Shown here: positions 23,930 through 36,344 of the stretch, piece by piece
How positions within the stretch are numbered: position 1 is the first letter of the stretch
Layout: every line of letters begins with the position of its first letter
Origin: Wuchereria bancrofti
Lineage: Eukaryota > Nematoda > Chromadorea > Rhabditida > Onchocercidae
Direction of reading: 5' to 3'
NCBI GenBank assembly: GCA_005281725.1
Contig: SSBO01000012.1
Span: 10,149,318-10,213,317 of the forward strand
DNA length: 64,000 nucleotides
Position numbers and translations under genes: made by a program
Notes under the pieces: generated by a model
Told to the model about the DNA's origin: nothing
Seen by the model: the letters and a program-made list of their open reading frames with translations, nothing else
Database searches by the model: none

Positions 23930-26791
23930 TTTTTCCTTTTGCTTTCTTTCCTCATTTTATCACTTTTTCTTTTCGTTATATTCCACCATCTGCATCGTTT
24001 ATTTCTTAGAAAGCATTGCTTTCTCTAAACACTTTGCAAAATTCCAAAATTTTTTTTTTTCAAAACTATCAATTTCAAAACATCAAATAAACCATGAAAA
24101 CACAGTTTTGATATTCATTATAATTTAATTTTTCTTTTTTTTTTTGATCACTATAATAAAAATAAATAAAAATCACTTTGTTCTTTTCTTTTCTATTTTT
24201 AGTTTCCTTCTTTTTTCCTAAATAATTTTTATAAACAAGTGGTTATATATATGTTGACACAGCATATGGTTGATTTCATAGCATATTACATCCTTAAAAG
24301 CCAACTATAATCTTGGCTATTTTACATATATATATCCAACTAGGCTAAGTATATCAACCATCATTTCACTTTAGCATCCTTCTGCATAATGTTCATTTTC
24401 AGCCCATAAGCAATCTCTAACATGCCTTTCCTAAACATCTTTTTCCCTCATCTTCCTCTTCTTTCATTTCCGAAATAAATACGAATTTATAAATCTTGAA
24501 ATGATTGACTTATGTATGTTTTTTTTCCTTTCTTGTTTAATTGAAATATTCGCATATCTATGTTTGTATGCATGTATGCAATATGTATATATGATTTTAT
24601 AAACAAAAAAAAAGATTATGATATGTAAAAAATGTTTTAGAAATTTTATATTATCTGTAAATTTTTCTAAAGAACTGATGCGTAAAGGATGACAGCATAG
24701 TGAAGAAAAAGAAGAAAAATTATGAATTATGAAAAAATTCAAAAAAAAAAAAATATGACCTGATTTAGCGGATATTTTAGGAGTTTCCCACAAGATACAT
24801 TATAAATTCACAAAACAGAAAAAAAACGAGAAAAAATCTAACCCATAAAATGAATTGTATTTTTTTTACAATTTAATTTTAATTTTTAACATTAAAATAA
24901 AACGAAAAAAAGAAAAAAAAGGAAAATGTCACCAAAATATTCAAGAATCATCAATGGGGAAAAAGATTTGTCAAGATAATAAAATATGAATAAGAGAGGA
25001 AGTGTGATTCAGAATTTTTATCCTTTCATTTTCTACTTTCATTTCATCCTATTTTTCATCTCTCAAATAAAATAAGTGATAACTGCATCAAAAGCTTAAA
25101 TGTTGAAATTTTTTAACTTGTTCGTAAATTATAAGAAAAAGAAGTTAGCTATTACATTAAAATTAGCAGCATATCAACATAATATACTAAAAAAATAACA
25201 ATATTCCACAATTAGTAACTTTGTACAGTATGCTATAAAAGTAAATTAATAGTAATATTACAAAATAGACGATTAGTACGTATGATATCATTAATGTAGT
25301 AACAATTACTGCACTATCATTAAATCACTGATATAGTATTATCATTAACTTATTATTATTATTATTGTTATTATTATTAACATCAATAAAATTAAATATT
25401 ACTGAACCATTTGAAGCAAACTGTTAGCGTTCAATATTAATAGATACTTTAATATCAAACAATATTTCAATATTAACCAATTATTTCAGTATCGTTTAGA
25501 TTTGTTTAGATTTCATCGTCTAGAATTCGTAAAAAATCACTAATTAATATTCTGAAAAGAAAAGAAAAGAAAAGGAAAACAAAGAATTAAAAATGAATAT
25601 GAAATAGTATGAATGCAGGTAAATAGTTATTTCTTGCCTAACCAGTCATTCCTTCCTTTTTTTAAAAAAATTTTTTCTCATTATCCTCACCCGATATTAC
25701 TTCTTTGCTTTCTTTTTTCCTTCCTTAACTTCTTTAATATATGAATACACGTCTATGTATTTTATAAGTACTTGAAAAGAAAACAGAAAGAAAAAAAAGA
25801 AAAAAAATGTTAGAATATAGGAATAGGAGGGAAGTAGAAAGAGAGAAAGAGAGAGGTAAATAATTTAATCAAAAATAGGTTAAATTAAGTCTTCTTTCAT
25901 CTTTTATTCTATTAGTTAATTAAATTAAAGAAAATATTCGTCTGTTCCATATATCCCACTGGATGTATCGATAAATGAAGCACGAAATTTAGGAACAAAG
26001 TAGAAGATGGATAACAAACATCTGTCTCAATTAGTGAAAATGACATAAAACATTGCATTGATGGTATCTCAGCCGATCAGAGCTGTTAAGCTGATGGGAT
26101 GTATAAAGTTTTCCTTTGTTTTGTTTTGTTTTTGTTTTTCTTTCTTTTTTTTAAAAAATATATATATATATATATATAAGACATTATGAATTAAGTATAA
26201 TGTATGAAGATAACCTGCTATGATAATAATATTTTGATAAGTTCCAAAAAATGTGTAACATTAATAGATTATTATCATTATCAGTAATCGTAATAGCAAT
26301 AATAATAATAATAATGATAGCAGTAGTTGTTTTTATTGTTATTATTATTGTCGTTGTTGTTGTAGCAATACAACTTTAGTAATGTTTATTTCAATTTTTC
26401 AACCAATGTTATCCAATTAACAAGAAAAAAAGTTACAAAATAACTCGTCATTAATTATATTATTAGTATGGTAAATAAATATATCATGAGTAAATTATGA
26501 AATAAATGATGACAAATTGTTGTTAACATATGAATACAATCTATTTGAAGAATAATACTTAAATTGAGGATACCAAACTGACAAATAGTCGCTGATGAAT
26601 AAATGTATCATGAAAATGATGCTAAAATATAAACGAATTAATTATAGGTACAGGAAGTGATAGTAATTAGATGAACTTGAAATAGAATATTAAAATGGGA
26701 AGGAAAGGAGGAATTTATTCAAATCAGTTGCACTTTATCAGATTGCTTCGAAATAACTCCCTTTAAGGAACGATTTGTTGTGATAATATTG

Positions 26792-26862
<71 letters not shown>

Positions 26863-28500
26863 GAGGAGGAGGTGGAGAGATGAGAAAATGAATAACGGGT
26901 AGTAATGTATATATAAATATATATAAGGGATTAAATTGTTAAAAGTGTGGAGGGGGATAAGGAGGAAAGCTAGGAGGAGTAAGAAGAAAACGGGAGGTAA
27001 TTCATAGAATTCGTTTTCTTCCTTCCCACCTTTTTATCACAACTCTTATTTCTTCTTTCCTTCTTCATCCTTAACCCCTGCACCATCACCATCATCATCA
27101 TCACATCACTTTCCTCTCCTTAGTATCCTTTCGTAAGATTCATTCGAACTATCGATTAATATTTTCTTCTAGTATACAAAGTATCTTAGATATGTTCCAA
27201 CAACGACCCTAGGTTTACTTAGCTTAGCCTTTCAAAACTTTCAGTCTTTCGCCTCTTTGTATCCCTCTACTTTTAGTGTTCATTGAAAATTGACTAAATA
27301 CTATTATACTGCTTGTCACTGCTACTGTTATCATTACTTCCTTATTATGACTCCTATTGCTACTACTTCAATCTAACACTTCGCTGAATTTCCTTAAATT
27401 TCATTTCATTTTAATCATTCTCAGCTATATATATATATATATGTGCTTAGGAACTTTTTATATCTATACTAACTGTATATGATTTCATTATCATTTTTGT
27501 AATAATTCTCACACATAGTATTGCGATTTTTTTTTCTTTTTTCATAGTAAGCATTTATAAATAAAGATGTTAAGATGTTATTTAATTAATTGGAGTTACA
27601 TACTTATAGTTTATACTTATTTTTTAAATTAAATTCCAGATAGAACTGGTTATATTGTGAATCCGAAACAAAAAAAATAGACAAAGAAAGGAAAGAAAAA
27701 AGAGTTTAATAATTCATAAACAAATGAAATATTATGATTGAAAAGAAAAAAAGAGGGCGATTCATTACCTATGTTGATTATTTGAAATCTTTATACTTTC
27801 CACAGATTATACTATAGTTCAAATTAGATAATGTTTCCCAACATGTTGAATACTCACATCCGCATTCTATTGAAATATAATACAAGCTTTTGCAGGGAAA
27901 AGAAGTAAATATACTGCGAAAGTTAATTATAAACGCAATGCTTGGATATAATCTAGTCTTATAATCATTGCAATTACTAAATCAGTCCATAATTAATGTT
28001 TTCAACGAAGAGGAATTTCAAGTTACTAGCATAAAATGATAAAAATTGTTGCATATAAATTAATATTTTACTTAAACTACATAAAAAAACCAATTATCAC
28101 ATAAATTATGAAAGTAAAGGATGCATATGCTTAAAATCTCTATTGTAACATGCCTGCTTGATATCAAACTTGAGTTTTCATGACATCCGAAAAAAAAGAT
28201 GTAAATCATAATAATTGTTTGATAATTCCCTTAACTTGTTCATGGAATCTCAATAACACCGTGTTAAACATAAGATCTTCAGGAAATAATCTATGATAAA
28301 TCATCAATACTGAATGTTGACGTCTAATTATGAAATCATATTTCAGAACTTCTCAAATTAACGGAACAATAAAATCAGGAACAATTAAGTTACAGCAATA
28401 CCATCAAAATTTACATTTGGTTACAACAGTTCAATGAAACAAGGATTTCAGTTTTACATACAGATCACGTAAACAAGATTCCATTCAGTGAAAAAGTTTA
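23930..28500. other. Intergenic region with microsatellites, no supported gene
   Basis: About 4.5 kb of AT-rich DNA holding several simple repeats: a TTATTATTATTG run near 25350, a TA run at 26158-26178, mixed CAATAA/TTG repeats near 26295-26365, a pure TAA array at 26792-26859 followed by GAGGAGGAGG, and a TA run near 27424-27441. A pyrimidine tract lies around 27010-27120. No exon with paired splice signals was found. Confidence 0.6.
26792..26859. repeat. (TAA)n microsatellite, about 22 units
   Basis: An uninterrupted ATA/TAA run of about 68 bases followed directly by a GAG/GAGG purine stretch. It should be highly length-variable between individuals. Confidence 0.95.
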
Positions 28501-29136
28501 AAAAATTTTCTAAAAAATTAACTCTAGAGGATTTCTGCAATCAGAGAAAATCATATAAATTCTTTTAAGTCCCATAATTTCTTAAAAATACATATGGATT
28601 AAATTTACTCAGATAAACTGTATATTTCTTCCAGCAACAAAAATCCATGTTTTCTAGTGAATTAAGTCTGTAGTTAACAATGTGCAACGTTGTACATATA
28701 GAGTTAATAACGCGACAAATGCTGGAAAAACACCTCCTTTGATTATTGATTTTCGAACAATTCTCTGAAATCATCATATTAATAGAAACGATTAAAAGTT
28801 ATTCTAAATATAAAAGAAATACGGAGACTTATTTATCATTAGTTGTTGTATATAACATTTAGCTTACAAAAACACTGAATAGTAATAATCGCTTAAATTT
28901 CAAGGCAATCTCTTCGTAGAAAGATAAATTTTTTTTATAGCATTATCTTTCGAAAAGTATATTCAACACGTCGACAAAATTTGAGGAATCAAATTAACGA
29001 TGCCTTCTGGATGCATATACTAAACCTATATGAAAAAACATGCAGCACAGAATAAATTGATTAGTATAAATATAAGACACAAAGTTTGTTGACATTTTCA
29101 TCTCGTATAATGATGATTAACTAGAAAATTCGAAAC

Positions 29137-30035
29137 AGTTCTCACCGATTAAGGTAGAAATATATATATCCAGTGCCGTCTCTGTTTAGTATTTTGTCTT
29201 TACTAACAGGTTCGATTTTGTCATCATTACAGAATAACCAACATTTTGATGTATTACACCAAGCATCACACACATAGTGGCCTACATGGAAATATGATTC
29301 GCTTTTAAATTTCCTTTTTTTGCTCTTGGCTTTTCTCTCACTTGTCAAGTGTAAGGTTAAATTAGTTTGCAAAACTGAAGAGACTTAGAAATATAAATCA
29401 AAACCAAACCTTTACAACAGTTTAACTTAAATAGGAAAAGATACTTTAAATATGTGTTTAAAGCTTTTAAAGATTCAAAATACCACTGTTTGTTTCTTTT
29501 CCCAAATGACTGATAACAGATACAAGTCGATATGACATCCCCGTGATATCTTCCTTAAAACAAGCCTATCAGTTGTGTACATCATATAATCTGTTTTTTT
29601 GTGATTACACAGTACACATTTGTCAGTAAATAAGATCTGTTCCAGAGGAGGAAAAAACTCATGCATAAAACTTACATGAGTACTAGCAGTCGTATCAGAA
29701 AATCCCCCATCGCTATCGTCGTGAACTTTTTTATCCTAAATTAAAATATTCGGACCAAGAAAATACAGAGAAATAGCGATAGTGATATGATAAATTCTCA
29801 TAATTTTTTTTTAAATTTAGAATCCTACTACAAGAGTATAGTAAACTTCAGGATAATACATCGTAATATTTTTATCACAAAAATTTATTGCCATTATTTT
29901 GCTGGAAAAACCACTTGAAAAGCGTTGATTTTATAAACAAAGGAATTTATTTACCTTTGATTGAAAGTATTCTTGCATAAAATTACTGATATCAATTGAG
30001 CTGTTGAATATAACTTTGCTGAGGAAGATTTTATT
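29137..30035 (-). pseudogene. usp-37: USP37-like ubiquitin protease, C-terminal (His-box) half only
   Basis: Four minus-strand exons can be read. 30035-29955 (27 aa, SSIDISNFMQEYFQSK) ends at GTAAAT. 29735-29677 is acidic (DKKVHDDSDGG) and ends at GTAAGT. A third, about 29549-29476, opens after TTTTAAG with EDITGMSYRLVSVISHLGKE and ends TNSG. The last opens after TTTCCATGTAG near 29294, reads HYVCDAWCNTSKCW, then FCNDDK, then GTGYIYFYLNR and a stop near 29145. SYRL-(V/I)SV-(I/V)SH-(L/I)G, the S-G-H-Y catalytic His and the G-Y-I-x-F-Y end are hallmarks of the USP26/29/37 family. No Cys box, ubiquitin-binding core or start lies upstream on this strand; the next gene upstream is the OTU gene, whose stop is only 113 bases away. 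The second exon is 59 bases and joins the third out of frame, so one base may be missing. The matching N-terminal half is on the opposite strand at 36.9-41.5 kb. Confidence 0.75.
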
Positions 30036-30147
30036 CTAAATTTAACTTTTCATCATGAAACGCCATGAATCACAAACTACTTAGTGTTGCTAAAAACTTC
30101 GTAAAAAATTTGTAATTTTTCTTCCAAAGAATTAAGTAATATTAAAA

Positions 30148-32274
30148 TTATAACACAGAAGTTTTCGTCTGTACCGAAGGCACAAGCACTGGAGAAAACA
30201 GACATTCTTCGTACATCAGATAGACACCCTCCTTTTCACCAAAGCGATAGTCTCGAATACTTATCTCTAAAAAATTTTAATACAAATCAACTGAAAAAAC
30301 CAAAAAAGAGTGATGAAGGAAAACATGAGAAATTATATCCTGCATCCAGAAAACATAAAACCTAGACAAAAATCGGAAGAAATTTGAACTTCGTCACGTT
30401 TTTGTATATCTAATATCATCACATCCTGAACCGATTAATCCAACATTTTCTTTCGGAAAGAACCTCGGTTTAGGAGTTTTCGTATTAAGGCAAAGATATA
30501 TATATATATAATTAATTTTTTGAATTTCCAGAGCACAAAACAAGCATAAACGGGTTTACACTAGCTTACTTTCGTTATTAGTCGCCGAAAACTTCGGTCT
30601 ATAACAAAGCCACTGTTTCTTGTGAAAAACCCAAACATCGATAGAAAACATCGCTGCGAAAGCATAAAGTTCCAGTTCAGCTCCTATGCCAGTTTCTGCT
30701 AATATACTTATATGACAAGTCCAGTTGTCATTTGTCCAATTTTTTATAGCAATGAATTCATCTGGATGCTCCAACTCAAAGCCAATAATCTGCAATAAAG
30801 GAAATTATTAACAACTACCTCCAATTATCGGATAATTTTTGAAACTTTTGGCAATCTTTTTCAAACCAAAAATAAAAATCAAAAATATTTTTTTCATCAA
30901 AAGTAAAATTACAGATTCCTGCAGCACACAATAGTCATTCTCAGCACCGGCAACATAATATGCCAGTGACTGGAACAGGCAGTTGCAGCTTCCTTTTATG
31001 TCTATCAAATGGAAAGGCTCATCAGCAACATCCATTTCGAGAACTGGGGACTGAATCCTGAAATTTATTGCTAATCCAACGCATTCAAATCAGTGAACCC
31101 AACAAACCAGTCTGAATAGCCGTAGTGATATGGAAGCGATAGTAATAGGTGGTACATTAATTACGACATTAAGAGACATATGTTAGAACACATAACCGTG
31201 CAATCAACGCACCGAGTATTGGTATTAGAAACAATAGATTCCCTCTTAAAGTTCAAAAACAGTGCTCAAAATTGAAACAGAAACTTACAACCAGTCGTTG
31301 GCAAACGTTAAGCCAATATATTCACAAATCGTTCGCCTACTTTCACAGTTCAGCGGCTTGTAAGGAATCGTTTGTCTTCCAAACTCGTTGAAAACTTCGT
31401 TCTTGAAAAACATTATCAAATAAGAAACAATTTTCCAGGTAATAATTTTGTAAACCTATTACTAATGAATATTTGACTGTCCACAGATTGATTCACCGTT
31501 TACATTTGCTAAAATCAAAAGTATGGAAGACATTATCATTTTGAAATTTCGGTTCCAAACTCTACTTCACCACAGTAATTCTCAAACTCATTGCTTAGTG
31601 CGATAAGAGTCAACTGATTTCGCTTCAGTTCTCGCTATATTTCTGATTATCGTCTAGGAGATGAGATATCAAACTCACAAATCATCCATCATTCAATGTT
31701 GCTCACATTTTCTCATAATTCTACCACATATTTAGTTTGAGTAAGTTCAGAACTTACTCCATTTATACCCTGAAGATCGTCACTGATACTGCTCCCTTCC
31801 GATGATTCTTCGTCCGAGTTTCCAGTTATCTTTACATCAAAATCCATATTCGTAGCTGACAATGGTTTGACCGGCATTTTCGAATCTTTGTCATCACTTG
31901 GAGATTTAATTGATAAAAGCATAATTGGTCTGGCTGCGGTCGTGGAATATTTATTTTCTTGAATCAAATTCGGATAATTAGTTAATAAAGATTTAGGTGA
32001 CATCATGGATGCTCGGATCCTGTTCAAAGAGCGATTATCAAAGGGAAACGACTTAGTTGCAGAGTAATAAAGATAACATATTTTAAAAGCTTAACTTACC
32101 TAAGGATGTCATTTCTGTTTCATTCATCGCCTGCTTAAACTGCGGTAACTGATTATCACTAACGACAAAAGTATGTCCGCCAGAGTAAGTTCCCATATGT
32201 TTAGTGTGGTGTGATAGTTCTGGTGGTGTTGCAGGTCTGTTCCTTATTAAGCACTTTTCTCGTCTGGAGTCGCT
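30148..32274 (-). CDS. OTU-like cysteine protease family protein, probably catalytically dead
   Basis: Minus-strand exons: 32274-32100, about 32011-31758, 31401-31289, 31057-30913, 30789-30570, 30266-30148 (stop). The last five join in frame. The first two fit only if an unusual acceptor (CCGAG) is used, otherwise one base is off. The first two exons are low-complexity and acidic. Exon 4 holds the nucleophile region HLIDIKGSCNCLFQSLAYYV; exon 5 the GAELELYAFAAMFSIDVWVF core; exon 6 the YLMYEECLFSPVL end. In active OTU enzymes these regions read G-D-G-x-C-L-F and end in an H-F/Y-(D)-V motif. Here the Cys is kept, but the Asp-Gly before it is Ser-Cys and the catalytic His position is Leu. OTU enzymes cleave ubiquitin chains; this copy may only bind ubiquitin. 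The 5' end and start codon are not found; they may lie beyond the N at 32394. Confidence 0.72.
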
Positions 32275-32393
32275 CTGAATTCAAGCAATTTTAACTAAGT
32301 AATCTTGAAAAGTTCAGAAAAAAAATCTGACAAACCGGAAAGTTCATAAGAAATGGACTAAAAAGTTTTGAAGATAATGCTTGGGATTTCCAT

Positions 32394-32394
32394 N
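32394..32394. other. Single unresolved base at an assembly join
   Basis: A lone N sits exactly one base left of the start of the long inverted repeat. Together with the loss of the OTU gene's 5' end at this point, it marks a likely scaffold join and weakens claims about the order of the flanking segments. Confidence 0.85.
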
Positions 32395-33123
32395 ACCTAG
32401 ACACATTTCACGCTTTTTCCTCTGACTTATAACTATGATAATGAAATTCCTTTAATGTATGCATTCTAAAAATATATATCATCGACTCAGCTAAGTGGGC
32501 AACTTGTTGAAGAAACGTATAAACGTCTCGGCAGATCATGCAGTACAATATGAAGGTGATAAAAAAGTGCAACGAAGAAGATAAAATTGTTCGATTAAAA
32601 TAGAAATTCACATGATTAAAATGGTAAATAATAGAGAGGAGATATTTAGAGAAAAATAAGTAATAAGGCAGGTTGAATTACAACGACCCGGACACGATAC
32701 TTATTAAATGTTACTGCCAGACTCAGAGTGAAGTCAAAGGTCAATATATGTAATTGTTCAATTCGAATATACTTTTGTTGAATTATTTCAAACAATTCCT
32801 ATGCTACAAATTATATATCACCTTTTTTTTCATTTACAGATTCAGCCAAATTACGAGATAGGCATGATCAATAACAGCAATGATTTGGATGGAACGCCTG
32901 CTCAATCTTTGCGTATGACAGAAATGACAAAAACGAATGGAAACAAAATTTATCAAATGTAAGACTTTCTCAAAAAGCGGTACAGCGAATAAAGTGGAGG
33001 GTATTAATAGTCAGTGGATGCTTAGTATCCACAAGAATTAAAACAGAGATGGAAACGTAGTTTTACTGATTCAGACGTTGGGATATACCCGGACATTTCC
33101 ACGCTTTAATCTGAAACTTACGA
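32395..33123 (+). repeat. Left arm of a long inverted repeat
   Basis: This 729-base arm is the reverse complement of 35460-36340. I see only a few substitutions, all toward the inner end, and one 151-base segment missing relative to the right arm. It carries a candidate plus-strand exon (32840-32958) and a 67-codon minus-strand open frame (32611-32408) that is identical in the other arm. The spacer between the arms is about 2.3 kb. Confidence 0.93.
32840..32958 (+). CDS. Candidate exon inside the left arm (unidentified)
   Basis: A 119-base segment with a consensus acceptor (CATTTACAG) and donor (GTAAGA) encloses a single open frame, IQPNYEIGMINNSNDLDGTP and on to GNKIYQ, ending in phase 2. 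Its base composition is protein-like. An identical copy is in the right arm on the minus strand, so the two copies point toward each other across the spacer. The family is not recognised. A second frame just upstream (about 32490-32560, GQLVEETYKRLGRS) may be a preceding exon. Confidence 0.4.
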
Positions 33124-35459
33124 CTCAAAAGTAAATGCTTATTCTACTCAAAAGTGAATGTTTACGACAAAAAGATCATAGTATCTTCATTTCTTGCCTA
33201 CCTTTTCGTATTTCCCATTTTTTAAATATTTCTAGCATATTTTCGACGTATTTATTTATTATGCTTCTTGTTTTGCTTGGAAAATCTTTAGCATCCATAT
33301 TTTAATTCTTGTGGCAGCCTACTAATATAATATATATTATTGACATAATTTTTTATATGTTTAATATTTGATCCTAATTTTTTGACTCGTGTTATTTTTC
33401 GGTCCTGAAAGTAAGCAATATCACCAAAAATGATAAGGATTTTTCCAGCAAAATAATTAGCGAGAAAATCTAGTCTTGTTTGCTTCAGTTTGCTTGTAAT
33501 TATTTAGTGTGCTATCTTAATTGTAAAAAGTTGTCATGGAGTAGGATCAACAAAATATGGACTTGAAAATAGCTTTAGTGTTTGGATTAAGTCAATTCAG
33601 AATTACTTTTCCTCTAGTTCAAATCTCCATTTTTTTTTAAATACAAATTTGAATCCTTTAGGAAAATAGTTGAGTGATTAGATAAGTTGAAATGATTGAT
33701 TAAATGGATAACATCACTAAGGAGAAGTTAACACCTGACTTGCATGAAACCTGCGCATATGATATAACTTATTAGCTGCTAATGATCGAAGTGATTTAGT
33801 TGCAGAATGATGAATAATTCTCTTTTCTTTACTGGAAATAGCAAAACCGAGAAAGTTTTTTTTGGTACAATTTGCATTATTTCACAGTATTTCTTAAAAG
33901 ATCAGCATGGTCGTAAATGCAAGGTGTTATCTGTTCAGTTGCTTTCGTTCATCATAATGCTCGGAGTAGATTATGTCATTGAACAATGAAATGACAGAAA
34001 TTACTTCTTTCTTTGGTATTGAACAAACAGTATGTGAAGTTCAGTTCTATTTTGAATCTGCTCCATCTTGTTTATTTCTTAACAGAATGATATGTTCTTT
34101 TTTTTTTTTTGGTAATATTTTAGAATATATTATAATTTTGTCAGAAGTGGCATATGTTTGTTCACTCTAGCAAAATAAATTTGTTTTTCTCATCTTAATA
34201 ACATGCTACTTTTTGAACATTCTATTTTTAGATTTGTATTTACCTACATTGTAGCATAGTTCGCACTAAACGATATTGTTTCAATTTAATCTTTTTTTTT
34301 TATCCGAAACATAAGAGCATATTTTTTCTATTCATTTCTAAACATATATTGTATGTATGCTTATGTGTATATATAGATATGTGTATTTCAGTAGTATTCC
34401 CAAATAATACTTCAAAACTGGAATATCGAAAAATTCCAAAAATTAAACTTCATCTCATTGAGTAATGAACGACAATATGATTTGGCAAAATATATTTGTA
34501 TAACAAATATATATTTGTTTCTATAAAATTTTCAAATAAATTTGTTGATTCAATCGATTAAAATAGTTCACTTTATGTACTCCGGAATGTTGGAAATTTT
34601 TGATTGGAAAATGTGCTCTTCTTCATCGATGATTATTTCCAATAAATATTCTTTTCAGAACTGAGAATAATTGCTTACTCATAGATGAACGAAACAGTTC
34701 ACCAATTACGGTGAAGTATGTTTATTAAATTTATGCAAAGAAAAAAAAAAGAAAATACAATACATTTTTTTAATTTTTTCGTCACTTAACGCTAAATTTC
34801 GTCCGTAGATGTATAAAAGCTGAAAATTTTCAACAGCATTTGAGAAATGTCTCACTCTTTCAATGGTTGCATTATTTCAGTCATGGCGAAAGGTACAGGA
34901 ATGGTCCTCATTCAACACCACCTGTATGAAATAAGTGTAAGCATCGTTTAATTTTTCATATCAGTGTGCATTTTTAGGGCAAATTTTGCTTTCATTCCAA
35001 TGACCGTTTCTCATTCATTTTTTTCCAGCGAAACTTTTTTAGTGTGACATGAAATCGAAAATAGTATTTCATCCTTTTCCTCAAATGGATAGATATGCTG
35101 AAATTTTGCAAGTGCACAAAGAAGAGAGAAAGTTTATTTCTTTTAATTAGGGGAATTGAGATTGCTGTCTAAGACTATCCGATTTGATAAGTGGTTTCAA
35201 AATTTTCTGGCCTTCATTCTCTGAGGAGGAAGAGAAGCATTGTGATGTTCCAAACGTAATAAAGCGCTACATAACAAAATAATATAATCCCATGTAAAAA
35301 GTACCGTATCCGAGAAAGAAAAACCATTCACTAGCCATCCGATCGCTTATGTCAACAGCAGTAGAAACATCGAAAGATGACACACCTCCACGATTTCGAT
35401 TTCTTGTGCAAGTCATACAGGCGGAAGGTATCTGTGTAGTGTGCTACCAATTCAAGCTT
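33124..35459. other. Spacer between the inverted-repeat arms
   Basis: I find no transposase, reverse transcriptase or other mobile-element enzyme in this 2.3 kb. It is AT-rich with short open frames (longest about 65 codons, e.g. 33973-34170) that have no motifs. A 25-base word related to GCATCCATATTTTAATTCTT followed by GTGGC is at 33291 and recurs in both arms (33027-33053 reversed, 35532 and 35683). A less AT-rich patch at 35150-35450 has no long frame. Confidence 0.6.
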
Positions 35460-36340
35460 ATCGCAAGTTTCAGATTAAAGCGTGGAAATGTTCGGGTATA
35501 TCCCAACGTCTGAATCAGTAAAACTACGTTTGCATCCACGTTTTAATTCTTGTGGCTATTTACTGTATGTTGTCTTTTATCAACCTTCTTTTAATTCCTA
35601 TGCCACTGTGGTGACCAATATACACTGCCGCATATTGACATCCACTCTTACGCAGCTGTTACAACCACGCATTACTGTAATTGCATCTCTGTTTTAATTT
35701 TTGTGGATACTAAGCATCCACTGACTATTAATACCCTCCACTTTATTCGCTGTACCGCTTTTTGAGAAAGTCTTACATTTGATAAATTTTGTTTCCATTC
35801 GTTTTTGTCATTTCTGTCATACGCAAAGATTGAGCAGGCGTTCCATCCAAATCATTGCTGTTATTGATCATGCCTATCTCGTAATTTGGCTGAATCTGTA
35901 AATGAAAAAAAAGGTGATATATAATTTGTAGCATAGGAATTGTTTGAAATAATTCAACAAAAGTATATTCGAATTGAACAATTACATATATTGACCTTTG
36001 ACTTCACTCTGAGTCTGGCAGTAACATTTAATAAGTATCGTGTCCGGGTCGTTGTAATTCAACCTGCCTTATTACTTATTTTTCTCTAAATATCTCCTCT
36101 CTATTATTTACCATTTTAATCATGTGAATTTCTATTTTAATCGAACAATTTTATCTTCTTCGTTGCACTTTTTTATCACCTTCATATTGTACTGCATGAT
36201 CTGCCGAGACGTTTATACGTTTCTTCAACAAGTTGCCCACTTAGCTGAGTCGATGATATATATTTTTAGAATGCATACATTAAAGGAATTTCATTATCAT
36301 AGTTATAAGTCAGAGGAAAAAGCGTGAAATGTGTCTAGGT
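35460..36340 (-). repeat. Right arm of the long inverted repeat, with a 151-bp internal duplication
   Basis: This 881-base arm pairs with 32395-33123. The extra 151 bases lie between two copies of a GCATC(C/T)...GTTTTAATT(C/T)TTGTGG word at 35532 and 35683, as expected if recombination or slippage between the copies added or removed the segment. The outer end, 36340, pairs with the base next to the N at 32394. The arm ends about 560 bases before the first USP exon. Confidence 0.92.
35777..35895 (-). CDS. Candidate exon inside the right arm (copy of 32840-32958)
   Basis: The same 119 bases as in the left arm, on the minus strand, with the same TTTACAG acceptor and GTAAGA donor and the same reading (SNDLDGTPAQSLRMTEMTK). 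By strand it could be an upstream exon of the OTU gene, but its phase (2) does not match the first OTU exon I can read (phase 0). Confidence 0.38.
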
Positions 36341-36344
36341 AATT

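Noticed and set aside
23796..24128. 110-codon plus-strand frame with a polar start (SEEKDNKTQPGTSGGPCS)
   Set aside because: The first 40 codons look mildly protein-like, but the rest is Phe/Ser from T-rich DNA. There is no partner exon or motif, so I did not call it; a lone first exon cannot be excluded.
29475..29666. 63-codon minus-strand frame containing CVLCNHKKTDYMMY, resembling a zinc CxxC
   Set aside because: It is a shadow frame: the neighbouring frame over the same bases reads MSYRLVSVISHLGKE, the conserved USP37 motif, with a proper acceptor and donor.
32408..32611. 67-codon frame on the minus strand, also at 36124-36327 on the plus strand, with RDVYTFLQQVAHLAE
   Set aside because: Identical in both arms only because the arms are identical. 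It has no start context or motif, and the opposite strand also has an open stretch (GQLVEETYKRLG), so the coding strand cannot be decided.
33124..35459. Spacer as the body of a DNA transposon with long terminal inverted repeats
   Set aside because: No transposase-like frame, no DDE or HUH signature and no clear target-site duplication at the outer ends. A non-autonomous element cannot be excluded.
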